From contig RQOL01000828.1 of NCBI GenBank assembly GCA_013076295.1, positions 1,984,001 to 2,048,000 of the forward strand: DNA of 64,000 nt, written 5' to 3'. A model generated the notes under the pieces. That model saw only the letters and a program-made list of their open reading frames with translations. It did not search any database and was not told the DNA's origin. This document shows, one piece after another, positions 1 through 11,046 of this stretch. The position numbers and the translations under genes are program-made. The stretch comes from Sanderia malayensis (Eukaryota > Cnidaria > Scyphozoa > Semaeostomeae > Pelagiidae). How positions within the stretch are numbered: position 1 is the first letter of the stretch; the number at the start of each line of letters is the position of its first letter.

Positions 1-2104
1 GCACCACTGCCAAGATGTGGAGGCGCAGCTTGCAGTGATGTCACTGAACAGATGCAAAAGTGCACAGGAAGTTGCGACGGTAAGTGCAATAGGAACAAGA
101 GCCTTCGGAATACAATAGGACAAAAAATTGATCAATTGTTCAATAACAATAGGCCATAGAAAAATGTTTCTCCGACTCACTGTTGCTAATCTATTGTTTT
201 CACAGAAAGCCCAATGAAAAGTCACGATAGCCTCTACTGCGTACTACCACGATCCGGAGGCTGCAATGCTAGCGATGACACACCTTTAGTATGGAGGAAA
301 GGCATCAACAATTGCGATTTGCCAGAAGCTCAGTTCACATTCGACAGATATAGTGGAAGCATAACTCACAAGTGTAGCGGCAAGCCAGTATGCCCAAAAG
401 ATGGCTCCAAGGATTGGAATATACCGATTTTGGTCAGTAGCAAGTGTCCCGCTATGAAATTGACAAGAAATTTCATAAGAACACACGGTCAGTTGAGATC
501 TCAAAATTCAATGTTTTTCATTTCATGAACGCACATCTAACCTTAAACGAAGACAAGCAAAACGGCCACAGACATTTCTCTTCAAATATACAAACATAAT
601 GCCCCATACTATTACATAACTAACAGTTGACTATGGTGTTTTCTTGTAATTGCATATTCTTCAATATTTTTTAGCTTGAAAAACCTGTTGTAATTAACTT
701 GTACTTATGGCAGCAATTGCTTACTTTTTTAGTTGGCTCAGTGAATTTCGGTGGCAAGTGTCTGAACCCAAGTGGAGGCAGTATAAATGACAATGTTCCA
801 CTGATACTTAGAAGGGCATGTTTTGAAAAACAAGTGTTCCAAAATTTCTTCAAACTAGGTGGCTACAAAACTGTTAATTATTCTCAGTTGCCTACTATGA
901 TACCTTCTCTTACAAAATTACAATTATTACATTAGCAAATTTAAAAATTTTGGCTTCACTAAAAACCAATTATTTCCCCTTACTTTGCAGCTCGCGGACC
1001 TGTGCATACAAAATTTTGGAAATCGGTTGCAGTGACCAAATGGGACATGTCAGATTTGACTTCGGATATCCGGTTTCCAGGCAGCCCCACATCGGTGGGA
1101 TTCGTTGACAACTTTGATAGCCCTTACGATTTGGATGGCGACTATGGTCTCCAAATGGTCAGTTATTTTTTGGCTCCTGAAACAGGAAAGTATACGTTTG
1201 AAATGGCGTGTGATGATTTTTGCCAACTATTCCTGAGTAATTCGTCTGCCAGCCAAGACAAGGTGAAAATCGTCGACGTGCGGAGCTGGACCTCGCAATA
1301 TCAATTTAACAAGTAGGTAAAACATGTCTTGCGACTGTATGGGCGATATGGAAAGGTTAAAAATGTCTGTCTTGAGCTGTCCGAGAAAATTTGCGTATAT
1401 TGAGAAAAATTGCCAATATTGAAGACTAGAACTCAAATGTACATAACCCATATTTGTGAGCAAGATAACTACTGATAATTACATATCTGGACTGCGAGGG
1501 CCATACACTGGGGTCCTCTCCCGAAACATGCAGCAGACAATTTCTAATAAGAAATATTTCACGAGTGTTTCAACGACTATCTTACCCAAATATGAATGAT
1601 CCAAATTTAGAATGAACGGTTGGTGGGCCAAGTATTTCCATTTGTAGGGAAGGGGGTCAAACCTGTCTTTGAAACACGTCAAAATTGAAAGATGGCCAAT
1701 TCGTTGAATATTTTAGCAACAATAGTGTAAATACAAACAAACCATTGACAATTGTTTACAGCTGCCATAACTATATGGAAAGCATGTATTTTGCTTATTT
1801 CCCAGCCCAGTTATCAGCAAAAAATTAATTAAAAAACAAAACATCAAATCACACCGTGCAATGAATTAAAAAACATGCAGATAAATTCGACATATTACTC
1901 ACTGTACCATACTGCTTATTGAATCTTAGACGCAGCGACCAGAAATCCAAGCCAATTCCCTTGGTAGGTGGAAAGAAATACTACATCGAAGGATTGCTTG
2001 TTGAGGCTGGAGGTGGTGACCATATGTCTCTTGCTGTTACATTCCCGAGTGGGTTAAAATCAATACCTCTTGATGGCTATTACTTACGTGACAATGCGCA
2101 TTAA
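1..2104 (+). CDS. PA14-domain extracellular protein, 3' part of gene
   Basis: Five exons join in phase: 1-79 (gene begins upstream of the window), 206-487, 733-858, 991-1312 and 1930-2104 (TAA). Exon 1 encodes a Cys-rich end (PRCGGAACSD, KCTGSC). Exons 2 and 3 carry two copies of a Cys-containing module: one with LVWRKG and HKCSGKPVCP, one with GGKCLNPSGG and VPLILRRAC. These look like lectin or beta-trefoil-type repeats, but I cannot name the family. Exons 4-5 form a PA14-like beta-barrel, with GLQMVSYFLAPETGKYTF, CDDFCQLFLS, KKYYIEGLLVEAGGGDHMSL and a final PSG. PA14 domains usually bind glycans or act in adhesion, so a secreted or cell-surface role is inferred. There is no transmembrane segment in the visible part. 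A possible alternative donor lies just after the stop at about 2110. Confidence 0.72.
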
Positions 2105-2814
2105 AGATAAGGGTGAGTAAAACTCAGCGCAACTTCTGCTTGAACTTGAAAACCATGTGACAAAATGGGTACACACAATGGGGTACTCATCATCCTACCC
2201 CACCCCCGGAATTTGGATCTAAACTGACACGTCATTGGCCCCCAAGTCCTGGGAGCTGGAAACATTACGTCACGAAAAAAATTACATTCGGTCGCCGGCC
2301 CCATAAACTGATTAAAGGGTTGGGATACCCTTGAATGTAGCATAAGAGTTGTTAATTAGAAAATTGGTAATTCTAATTTGTGCGATCTAATTTATGCTTG
2401 AAATTTAACTCCACCCAAATATCTGCTAAAGTCAAATGTCTATTCATGTTTTCAGGTTTCGGAAGTTTGAAAAGATTTTGAAAATTGAGGGACATCGCTG
2501 TTTTAACTATTTTTAGTATATCCTATACAATACACCTGATCATTATTTGGAGTTATAGTTATGTATAACAAGAAATCCAATCTTAATATTATTCAATATA
2601 TAATCTGTGTTATTAATACCAAATTAACGTATGCAAACAAATGAGGAAAAACTTATTTTTTCATCCTGGTGGCGTTAACTTTTATTGAACGAGCAAGAAC
2701 AGAAATTAAAAACATGCAGAAACGGAGGAGCTACGCTTTATTCAGTGCGCCTTCGCAGTAAATAATTTGGCGCCCATAACTTGAACTCGACTTGCTTACT
2801 CTCGTGAGATTACA
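2105..2814. other. Intergenic, no gene seen
   Basis: AT-rich spacer between the PA14 gene and the HAUS7-like gene, both on the plus strand. I see no convincing exon, RNA gene or element. It should hold the PA14 3' UTR and the HAUS7 promoter. Confidence 0.6.
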
Positions 2815-5543
2815 ATGGCGTCTGTCACGGCCTCCACAGTTAACAAAGATGAAAATAAACAGCAATATATAATAAAGAAATTAATGGTAATTATATATCA
2901 CGTTATTATTCATAGCAATAATCTATTTATCCTGTTATATGGATTACCAATCATACTTTTGCAGCCAAACTAAACCTTCCTTGGCCTAAATAAAAGTAAA
3001 GGCCTAAATTTTCATTCTGTCACAAAAACTTTTATTATCTGCTTTAATTTTGCAGCAGTTTCACTGCCCGATTATTGAAACTGATGATGAAGCTTGGCTT
3101 CCAAATTTATTTGAACCGAGTGAAGCAAGATTACGAATTATTACATGGTTGATAGGACAGTATGTATTATCCTTTCTAAACTGCGACAATCAATGACAGT
3201 GGCATAATACCGTACATTGTTTATACTTCACTCGTAAAAGTTCTGAGTTATATTCACGTATAAGTATCTAATGGAAATTTACATTTCTTTCTAGATTTGA
3301 TGTGAAACTTGGCAACTTGATTACTAAACCCAGTCCAGCAGCAGATAATCACATAGACTCAAGGATGCAACGTATGCGCTTGTTTTCCAACCCACAAAAC
3401 TAATAATGAACTTGCGCATGATTAACAGTCTTTAAATCTGCTTATATGCTTCGCTTTCTTTTTAGGTCTGCTTTTTGTTTGCAGTTTCATTGGACTTTGC
3501 CAAGCTGGCGACTTGGAAATTATCAAAGTAATAAACTCTTCTCAGATCTTCAAGCAAAATTTCTCTAAAAACCACATCCATTTAGTGAGAGTAATAGACG
3601 TATTTATCTTTGCATGCCTTTATGAAAAGGAAACATCTTGCTGATTATAAGATATATTGTGTTAACCTTTATCAAACTAAATATCTTCATTTATCTCCTT
3701 ACAACAGGGAACATCATCAAAAAAGAAACAGCTTACATTCTGGACAAACCTTTTGGAATTTGTGTCCACATCTGAACAAGTTAACAACCCAGGACATAAA
3801 GAAAGTCATCAACCAGAGCTCATTGGTTACAGCAGGTACCGTATTCGAGGTCCACCATCAACTTTCCATTCATCATAATGATGGCACATGTGCTAAACTG
3901 GGGGTAACGCTTTTAATTTCTCTTGTAGAAATGATTTACCAGAAAAGGATCTTGGGACAAAGACGGATTACTACGAACATCTGTGCCGCTTTACAGACAA
4001 CTTAGCTCGGCAAGAACGTGTGAATGATTTGTTTGACACTTCTGTGAGGCTTTTTCCACCCGATCTGGAGAGACTGTTTGTTGATGATAGCAAAAACCCG
4101 AGGTGAGCAACATATAGACATCCTAAGTAGCTGCCAGTTGGACCTTTCCTGCCGCCAGTTATATTTTGCATGCGCTTGTGGTCCATTTGTGGCTCATATT
4201 ACTTCTAACTTCTATTACTTTTATCCCTTTAGTGCATCAACTCCAGATAACAAGGTCTTAGAAGATATTGTTGAGAAACTTGCTGTTGACGTAAAGGCGA
4301 GTGAAAAAGAATACGATCAATTACGGAAAAAGGTGGACAATTTATGTCTTGAAATCATCTTACCTCCAATAAGTAGGCATGTGGGAAATTTTGTAGACAC
4401 ATTCTGTAACTTGAGAGGCATTGACAAGTACACATTATTTAATGCAAGAAACAGCCTACTTACTTTGTGATCATTTTAGTTTCAGGCTGCAGAGTTGTGT
4501 CAGAGTGACATTGATCAGCACTGTAAGAAATTATCCTTGGCCATCACGATGTTAAGACAGTTGATAACGAATTTCCTTCACTGCTACGAAATCAATCTCA
4601 AGCAATGGTGCAACAGACCAAAAGCTAAAAAATCTGGTATGTTATGGAATCCATTTTATGCATACTGTATAACGCATTATTTGATTATATTTCTCAATGT
4701 TGATAAGAAATAATTTAACCAAACCTTTGCAGTAAAGTTTTTATTGAAGGATTCACTTTCATTTTAGGCCTTGGCCAAACCTGTCGACGGACATTTCAAA
4801 TGGCAATGACTCATGATGACGTAAGTGATTTAATGGTTGAACTTTGTGCCTCTTACCTCATATTGTGGTAACATGAGAACTGTAATTACCAAGGAGAATT
4901 GCGGCCTTTAATTTTCGCTAACATTGTCTGCTAAAACTGCCAACTTTCGAAATACTTCTGCGCAAAACTTGTTAACAAAACAACTAACACGAAAATACTT
5001 CGAGCAATTCAAATGCTTCGCGACTCTTACAGACCTTAGTTTCGTTTCAATTTTTAGCTTCTCACGCAAATGGAAGTTTTAGAAAACTCGTATCAAACCA
5101 TAAAGAGAGAAATATCAGAGCATCTCGAGAAAAGAACATCAAATTCAGGTATAAAATAAAATGTTGTACTCACCGCGTCTCCACCATTTGCAACTGCGTC
5201 ATACATACTTACCTGTTTGTTACCTGTTTACCTTCACTTGTTCGTTTTTCTTGTCTTGTTATTTAATTTTTGCTTCTCTTTATTCTGAATTTCTTCGATA
5301 CCTCCCCATCTGTTGTTTTCTATTTTTTTCTGTTTTTCTTTTCTTTCCTTTTTTCTGACTTTTTCTTCTCGTCGTCTTCCTTCGTCTTCGATGGCCTTCG
5401 GGCATCGGGGCAGCTTTATCTCTTCTTTTATTTCATCTCTTTTATTTACAGAAATAGGACATGAATCTCTCATGAATCTTCGCCAAGTCATCGACATTCT
5501 CAGAGAATCTGAGCTTCGTATCAGAGATGATGGCCTTTTGTAG
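2815..5543 (+). CDS. HAUS7: HAUS augmin-like complex subunit 7
   Basis: Eleven exons join in phase: 2815-2886, 3056-3159, 3295-3371, 3466-3527, 3708-3835, 3929-4102, 4233-4332, 4486-4636, 4768-4820, 5058-5148 and 5452-5543. They give 367 aa, close to the length of vertebrate HAUS7. Family features: an N-terminal CPIIE...LFEPSEARLRIITWLI block, then KKKQLTFWTNLLEFV, DYYEHLCRFTDNLARQE, the LRQLITNFLHCYE...CNRP block and a C-terminal helical end (SLMNLRQVIDILRESEL). HAUS7 is part of the eight-subunit augmin complex, which recruits gamma-tubulin ring complexes to spindle microtubules for branching nucleation. The start (ACAATGG) is the first ATG in the open exon. The exon 7 donor (AAG|GTGGAC) is the weakest junction; a donor near 4373 is the alternative, but its phase does not fit. 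An AATAAA lies at 5617-5622. Confidence 0.85.
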
Positions 5544-5833
5544 AGAGCGTAAGAAAATTTCTTGTTTGTTTTGCCATCCGCCTTGGCGATCAGCGAATCA
5601 ATTGTGACGCAGTGATAATAAATTCAACGAACTCGCTTGGCTTTTATTGTTTTTTTATTGGGACGCCCATTTGGGACACATGTCGTCATCAATTCTGCGC
5701 ACGCATATCTTAAAATAGTGCCTACGTAATTGTTATTTTATGAAGTTGGGTGGTGTTTTTTTTTCGCTTCGCTGCTCAGTGCTCACCACAAGCTCATGAA
5801 CGAAACAGAAAGACGAAATTTCAAGTTTTCAAA

Positions 5834-6619
5834 ATGGCGTTGGACCCAATTGCTCGTCGTACTCTACAAAGACATGCTCATAAATTATCTGAAAATATAG
5901 ATGCAAAAGTTCTTTTGCCCTACCTTAAAGATGTTATCGATAGATATGATATCGAAGACATCAAAATGGAAAGGACAACCTTCGAACAAAATGGAAAATT
6001 GCTCTCTTGCGTGAGCAAGGGCGGAATGGAAACTTTCAAATATTTTATGAGAGCTCTGCATTTACACTATCGTTATTTTGCGTCTAAAATTTTAAAAGAT
6101 TTGAAGGCTGAAGGATGTCTACAACCTTCAAATGCAAGTAAGTGGGCTCGGGCTCCTAAATTGCTTGCTGTATATACCAATCCTTTTGCCGGCTTGGGCC
6201 TAAATTTTATAACCGTGTTTATTTCACTTTCAGTTGTCCCAGAGCAAGTAAATGAAAAAGACAAGCAGAGGAAACACAGTCAGGAAGGACTGTGCAAAAC
6301 CTTTTGCCTAAACTCTGATCCAAATATTCGTCATCTTGAGAGGGACATCCTCAGACGCCATCGTTTGCGTCTACATTCAATGAACACAAGCAAAATTATC
6401 CCTCTTTGTGATTCATTAAACGACCGGTATCATTCTGAACTGATTAATGCAGAAAAAGCTCCATTTGAAAAAGCAGAAATGTTTCTAGACACACTCGTAA
6501 AACTTGGGCCAAATGCTTTTGAAGAGTTCATCAATGCGCTACAAACTGTTAATCCAGAACTTGGGGCTCCTATTCTTGATGAACTAAATAGAAAAAAAGT
6601 ACTTGTTTTGCCCTCTTAA
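5834..6619 (+). CDS. Two-CARD domain protein
   Basis: Two exons, 5834-6137 and 6234-6619, encode 229 aa. The chosen ATG (AAAATGG) has the best initiation context; an in-frame ATG at 5750 would add 28 Phe/Arg-rich residues. Residues about 5-95 form one six-helix CARD-like domain (RRTLQRHAHKLSENI, VLLPYLKDVIDRYDIEDI, GMETFKYFMRALHL). Residues about 140-229 form a second and more typical one (DILRRHRLRLHSMN, GPNAFEEFINALQTVNPELG). CARDs make homotypic contacts in apoptosis and innate immune signalling; tandem-CARD proteins usually act as adaptors. No catalytic, NACHT or LRR domain is attached. The 96-nt intron (GTAAGT...CAG) has no in-frame stop, so retention would insert 32 residues between the domains. 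The CARD assignment comes from reading the sequence by eye, and domain 1 is the less certain. Confidence 0.75.
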   Translation: MALDPIARRTLQRHAHKLSENIDAKVLLPYLKDVIDRYDIEDIKMERTTFEQNGKLLSCVSKGGMETFKYFMRALHLHYRYFASKILKDLKAEGCLQPSNASKWARAPKLLAVYTNPFAGLGLNFITVFISLSVVPEQVNEKDKQRKHSQEGLCKTFCLNSDPNIRHLERDILRRHRLRLHSMNTSKIIPLCDSLNDRYHSELINAEKAPFEKAEMFLDTLVKLGPNAFEEFINALQTVNPELGAPILDELNRKKVLVLPS

Positions 6620-7341
6620 TATATATAGTTACAATAAATACTGTATTCGTCGTCTAAGGTTGGCAAATCAATCCACATATATGAATTGTAGTTTTAAATT
6701 GTAAGTTTATAATTTGAGTTGTATATACTTATTTTCTTTATGTTTGCACTGATAAATCTGATTTGGCAATGTATGTATATTTTTTGCAGATATATAATCG
6801 AGATGTAGCAAAAATGATGTCTATTTTCCCTTTGGTTCAATTTAACTTGTCTGCTTTGCTTCAATTCCAAATCAAGCCTAGGTTTAAAAATTCAATTAAT
6901 TATAATTTATTCACTGTGTTTCTGTTTTCTTTGTTTTGCTGAAGAAGTGCTGGTGCTTTTAAGCAATTGCAAAGGTTTGCTCAGCCAATCATTCAGTATT
7001 TTTCCAACAGTCTTGTAGAATGCATAAACACAGGTTATTTACAACAACAAGGTATTCTATTTGGAAATATTGGCAAGCTTTGGTATATTCATTTGGGATA
7101 TTTAAGCTTCAATATCAAATATTAATTCATTATTCATGCTAAGTTATAAATTCAGATGTGCTAAAGGAACAAGAAAACTAAATTTCAAATATTCAGAAAA
7201 ATATACACGTTTGGTCATCAAAAATAAGACAACTATTTCTTCTTTTGAAAAGATAAAGCCACGTCCAAAAAGCTCTCCAGCTCACACCCATAAATATACT
7301 ATCTTCGATAAACTAATGAATTCGACAAATGCGAGATGATA
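6620..7341. other. Intergenic region with one possible exon
   Basis: AT-rich spacer between the convergent two-CARD gene (+) and TSP1 gene (-). A short open block at about 6955-7051 on the plus strand (SAGAFKQLQRFAQPIIQYF...) is bounded by an AG and by a GTATTC donor. It could be an alternative 3' exon or an exon relic. Nothing else is recognisable. Confidence 0.4.
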
Positions 7342-10245
7342 CTAGACTGAATTGTTTTCAGACTTCTCACAAGGCTTTTCAGAACAGCTCTGCCTCTCTC
7401 GATTTGATCCACTACATTCTTTCCCGCCATTTTTGGGAATCGGATTATTGCATTGACGTGCTCGCTCTCTTTTTCCCGCCCCGCATTTCACGTCACACTT
7501 GCTCCACGGCTCCCATTCGCCAAACCCTCCGTCAACTGTAATAATAAAGATAATCAATAACTGAGATTCAACAGGGATTCGAAGCCATATAGATGGTTGT
7601 ATATTTTCGAAGATCTAGATTTTCAGTGTTCTGATGTAAGGTTGTACGTACCAGGGCACCCTTGTGTATTGCAGGATTTGACGTCTTCTGGATTACCGAT
7701 CTGACTACAACCTTTACCGCCATATTGTGGGGTGGGGTTATTGCAAACCCGGGTTCTTTTGTGCACTCCACCGTCACATGTCTTGCTGCATTTAGTCCAT
7801 GAAGACCAGCCAGAGTAACCACCGTTTACTATAAAATAAATGTTTTAAATATATGGGGGTTCCACTGTACATATTTGAAAAAGCTGGTGGTAATAAAAAA
7901 GAGAATTTTCAAACTTCTTACTTGGACAATTGTGTGTATTGCAAAGGGTTATTTCTTCAGAATTACCCAATTCGTCGCAATTCTTCCCGCCCCACGTTGG
8001 TGGGGGGTTAATACAGTTCCGAAATCGGGTCCTGCTTCCATTGCCACACGATTTACTACACTCGCTGTATTCTGACCAAGTTTCGTACCCGCCATTGACT
8101 AAAGTGAAACAATTTCATATGAGGATCACCTTGAAAATATATTTCATGCAAAAAGTTTAAATTAATTAATTTTCAGAGCAAAATCTAAAGAACGGCTCCG
8201 CGTAAAAAATTTTTGGACCACACGGTGAACAATAATACCCTAAGTTCCCACAGCCTTGTACCCTGGGTTCCAGAGCCTCGAGGGAAAAAAGAATATTGAG
8301 GACCTCATAGCTCAATTTTCTTTCTATTTTTTCTCGTTTTTTTTTCTTCTTTTTTTCTCGAGGCTCTGGAACCCAGGGTAACAATGCTGATGGTTTGACG
8401 AGTACTACTCAAAGCTATTATTATAGTAAATCATTATCCGAAATTTTGGGGAGGTGGGCTGAGCCCCTGCCCCCTCTACGATGCCAACGCATAATAAGTT
8501 TCAGAAGCAATCGTTTCCAACCTGGGCATGGATCTTGGTTGCATTTAATTATTTCGTACTCTGGTCCCAGGTGACGACAAGACGGCAAGCCCATGTGAAT
8601 TCCTGATCTCAAGCATGTTCTCTTGTGGTAGCTTGACCCGCCTCCGCAGCTCTCGGTACAGGGTGAAAATGCTGTCCATTCTGTGTATGTTCCTGTTCGA
8701 AATGTCCATAGAAACAAGAATTAAGAATATATAATGCATGCGAAGCATGCTATCCAATCTCCATTGAATTTGCATACATCTGATGAAATGGAATACGACA
8801 TATGACGAAATGGAATACGACATATGACGAAATGGAATACGACATGTGACGAAATTGAATACGACATACGATGGAATGAAAAATTCCTTTCGTTTTGAGA
8901 TATTGAATACAGAAATACAATACGACGTTTGGTTTTGTACGACGATTTTTTCATACTTATACCCCCATAGTTGGAAAGCAACAATTTTGCAATAAACTTA
9001 TTTGTCATAACACAAAATTGTCCACTGTGGTGCAAAAATTAAATTCTTTCATAAAATATTATTATTTTTCGTGTTTCATTGAAGGTGACTTCATTGTTTC
9101 TCCTTTTATATGCTACTTCATGTTTGCATTTGATGCAAATTTTATGACACACAGAACCCCTTGTATTTCTCACTGGAGGCACCCCATCTATTCCAACAAA
9201 ACAAGTGATTAATGTTTTAGTCCCAATTATTGCTTCTATTTCAGAGCAGCTCTCACCTTAATAGTATATCATTATTATAAGCCTTTTCACGGTTATTGCT
9301 ACCATTATGAAATAGGTGGGATTTAGGCCAAAATGGTAGCCAATGACTGCGACGGAAACTTCTCATGATTTATTAGGTTACTTATTAGACGCAATTGCTT
9401 GATATTAATTTACCATCATGTGGGAAAATTATTATTCAATTGATATTAGTAAAGTAAAAAAGGCCAGGAAGTGATTTTACTCTTTGTTTTCATCGATTCT
9501 TCGGAGCACCACAATCGGGCCTAGTCAAAAGTTCCCCCAAAAAAACCTTCGAACAACCCCCTAAACCTCAATAGGTGGCCTAAATCCCACCTATTTCATA
9601 ATGGTAGCAATAACCGTGAAAAGGCTTATTATTAATCTAAAGAAAGGCAATAAATTTGATTCAAATTTGTAAAGTTGTGGATGCCCCCGTCTTCTCTTGT
9701 CTTCCAACTCTTATTATCATCTTGTTGTCGTTGTATAGAAAGTGTGGCCTAAATAACTTCTGTGCGGTTGGAAAATGAGTTAAAAATTTACTTGCAGTGA
9801 ATATATTTAGTTAAAGTGACCTTAAATTCAGATCTGAACATCTGAAAGTGGCAGAAACCTTAAAAACAACCTTCCTGACGTTCGAAAAGTGTTTTAGAAA
9901 AATTAAATGCCAAACAAGCGAGAAAAAAGAACTCGCCCATATTCTGGGGCTCTGAGCCAGCCGATACAGTTGCCCATATTCTGAGGCACTGAGCCGACAC
10001 AGTTGAACAAACAAGGCAACTCGATACTCGAAAGTTGTTTGAGAAACCGGATGTTCGAAATAGCAGGCAGTGGAGATGTCTACTGTATACTTTTTCTGGA
10101 GAATGCAGTAATGACTGAAAGAAAAATACCCAACAAAAAATTCAGTGCACAAAAACTTACCACTCCTTTCTTGTGACAGGAACAACAAAATGCTAAAAGA
10201 AGCCAAGGTGATGAGTGAAATTACGCTTTTGGTTTTTGTCTTCAT
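7342..10245 (-). CDS. Secreted protein with four thrombospondin type 1 repeats
   Basis: Five exons on the minus strand, all joined in phase 1: 10161-10245, 8522-8692, 7922-8098, 7652-7828 and 7342-7535 (TAG). They encode 267 aa. Exon 1 encodes a signal peptide (basic MKTKTK start, then ISLITLASFSILLFL). Each following exon encodes exactly one TSP1 repeat: YTEWTAFSPCTESCGGG, VNGGYETWSEYSECSKSCG, INGGYSGWSSWTKCSKTCDGG and VDGGFGEWEPWSKCDVKCG. Every repeat carries the W-x-x-W or W-x-x-[FY] and CSxxC pattern with six cysteines. There is no transmembrane segment or protease domain, so a secreted extracellular-matrix or recognition role is inferred. One-repeat-per-exon symmetric phasing explains easy repeat gain. 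The 1.47-kb first intron holds a 22-bp tandem repeat and an inverted-repeat element; another element sits in the intron at 8259-8380. Confidence 0.88.
8259..8380. mobile_element. Short inverted-repeat element (MITE-like)
   Basis: Perfect 24-bp inverted repeats at 8259-8282 and 8357-8380 (TACCCTGGGTTCCAGAGCC...) flank a pyrimidine/purine-biased core of about 75 bp. It is non-coding and lies in an intron of the TSP1 gene. It looks like a foldback element or MITE. Confidence 0.7.
8781..8868. repeat. 22-bp tandem repeat, 4 copies
   Basis: Four near-identical 22-bp units containing GAAATGGAATACGACATA in tandem, in intron 1 of the TSP1 gene. The units differ at one or two positions. Confidence 0.85.
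9278..9628. mobile_element. MITE with 53-bp perfect terminal inverted repeats
   Basis: Arms at 9278-9330 and 9576-9628 are exact reverse complements (TAAGCCTTTTCACGGTTATT...). The total is 351 bp with no coding potential. The flanks are TTATTA-like, but a target duplication is ambiguous in this AT-rich context. It sits in intron 1 of the TSP1 gene. Confidence 0.85.
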
Positions 10246-11046
10246 CTCAGCCAGGCAAATAATCCAGTATTAATGTCTTCATATTACTTGTTTTGCTACA
10301 TGTGGTCTTCAGCAATTTAACAAAATGTTTGCAAAATCGTAAATATTTTTGTAGTCTTCCAAATCGTTGAGATGTTTTGTCTCTGCTTTCCTCGGCAACA
10401 AGTTAGCCAGAATCGAATAAGTCTTTTATAGCAACACAGATGGGTTGGGAATTAAATGAAAGACAATTTTGCACGGGAATTACAGTGCCCGTCAACTCAA
10501 TTGTTCAACAATCCACACCCAATACAAAAGTTGAAAAGAATTGTTGGCATATTTACTTGAATTGAAACGCATGTTTAATATATTCAGGGTTGCTATTTTG
10601 GGAATAATCGTATAGGTCCTCAAGGGCTGCCAGATTCATTTGAAGTTTTGGAAATATGGAAATATGTGCTAAAAAAATAAAATATGCCAAAATATTAAAA
10701 CCTTCGCAATGCATTTATGTAGCTGCAGGCAGGGTCCTCCCTGTATCTTGCTGACAGAGAATGGTTACATTGCGTTCCTTTGTTTAAGGTTGCTAATTCA
10801 GCAATAAGTCTAATGCAAAATTTGTTTAATGTTTTCATATCATGTAAAGTATGGCAGCCCTACGAAGAGGAAGAGGGTCATTAGTCACCGTGGTAACAGC
10901 CAGCTTTTGAAAAATGGTTTCCACAGCAGAAAACAACATGGCGCAGATAATTTTCTTCCGCTTTGCCTGCTGTAAAGGCGCAACTGAGGCATACAGCATT
11001 AATCAACATGGTAAATATTAGGCCAGTTTAGATAAATCATACCAAT
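10246..11046. other. Divergent intergenic region
   Basis: Spacer of about 0.8 kb between the divergently transcribed TSP1 gene (-) and TPR-CHAT gene (+). It should contain both promoters. I see no exon, RNA gene or repeat I can support. Confidence 0.5.

Noticed and set aside
4333..4372. Continuing HAUS7 exon 7 to a donor at 4373
   Set aside because: The donor is good, but its phase does not fit exon 8; the AAG|GTGGAC donor keeps the frame and the expected family length.
5161..5497. Several overlapping frames in a T-rich tract
   Set aside because: This is the last intron of the HAUS7-like gene; the frames are Phe/Ser or Lys/Glu low-complexity products of a polypyrimidine stretch.
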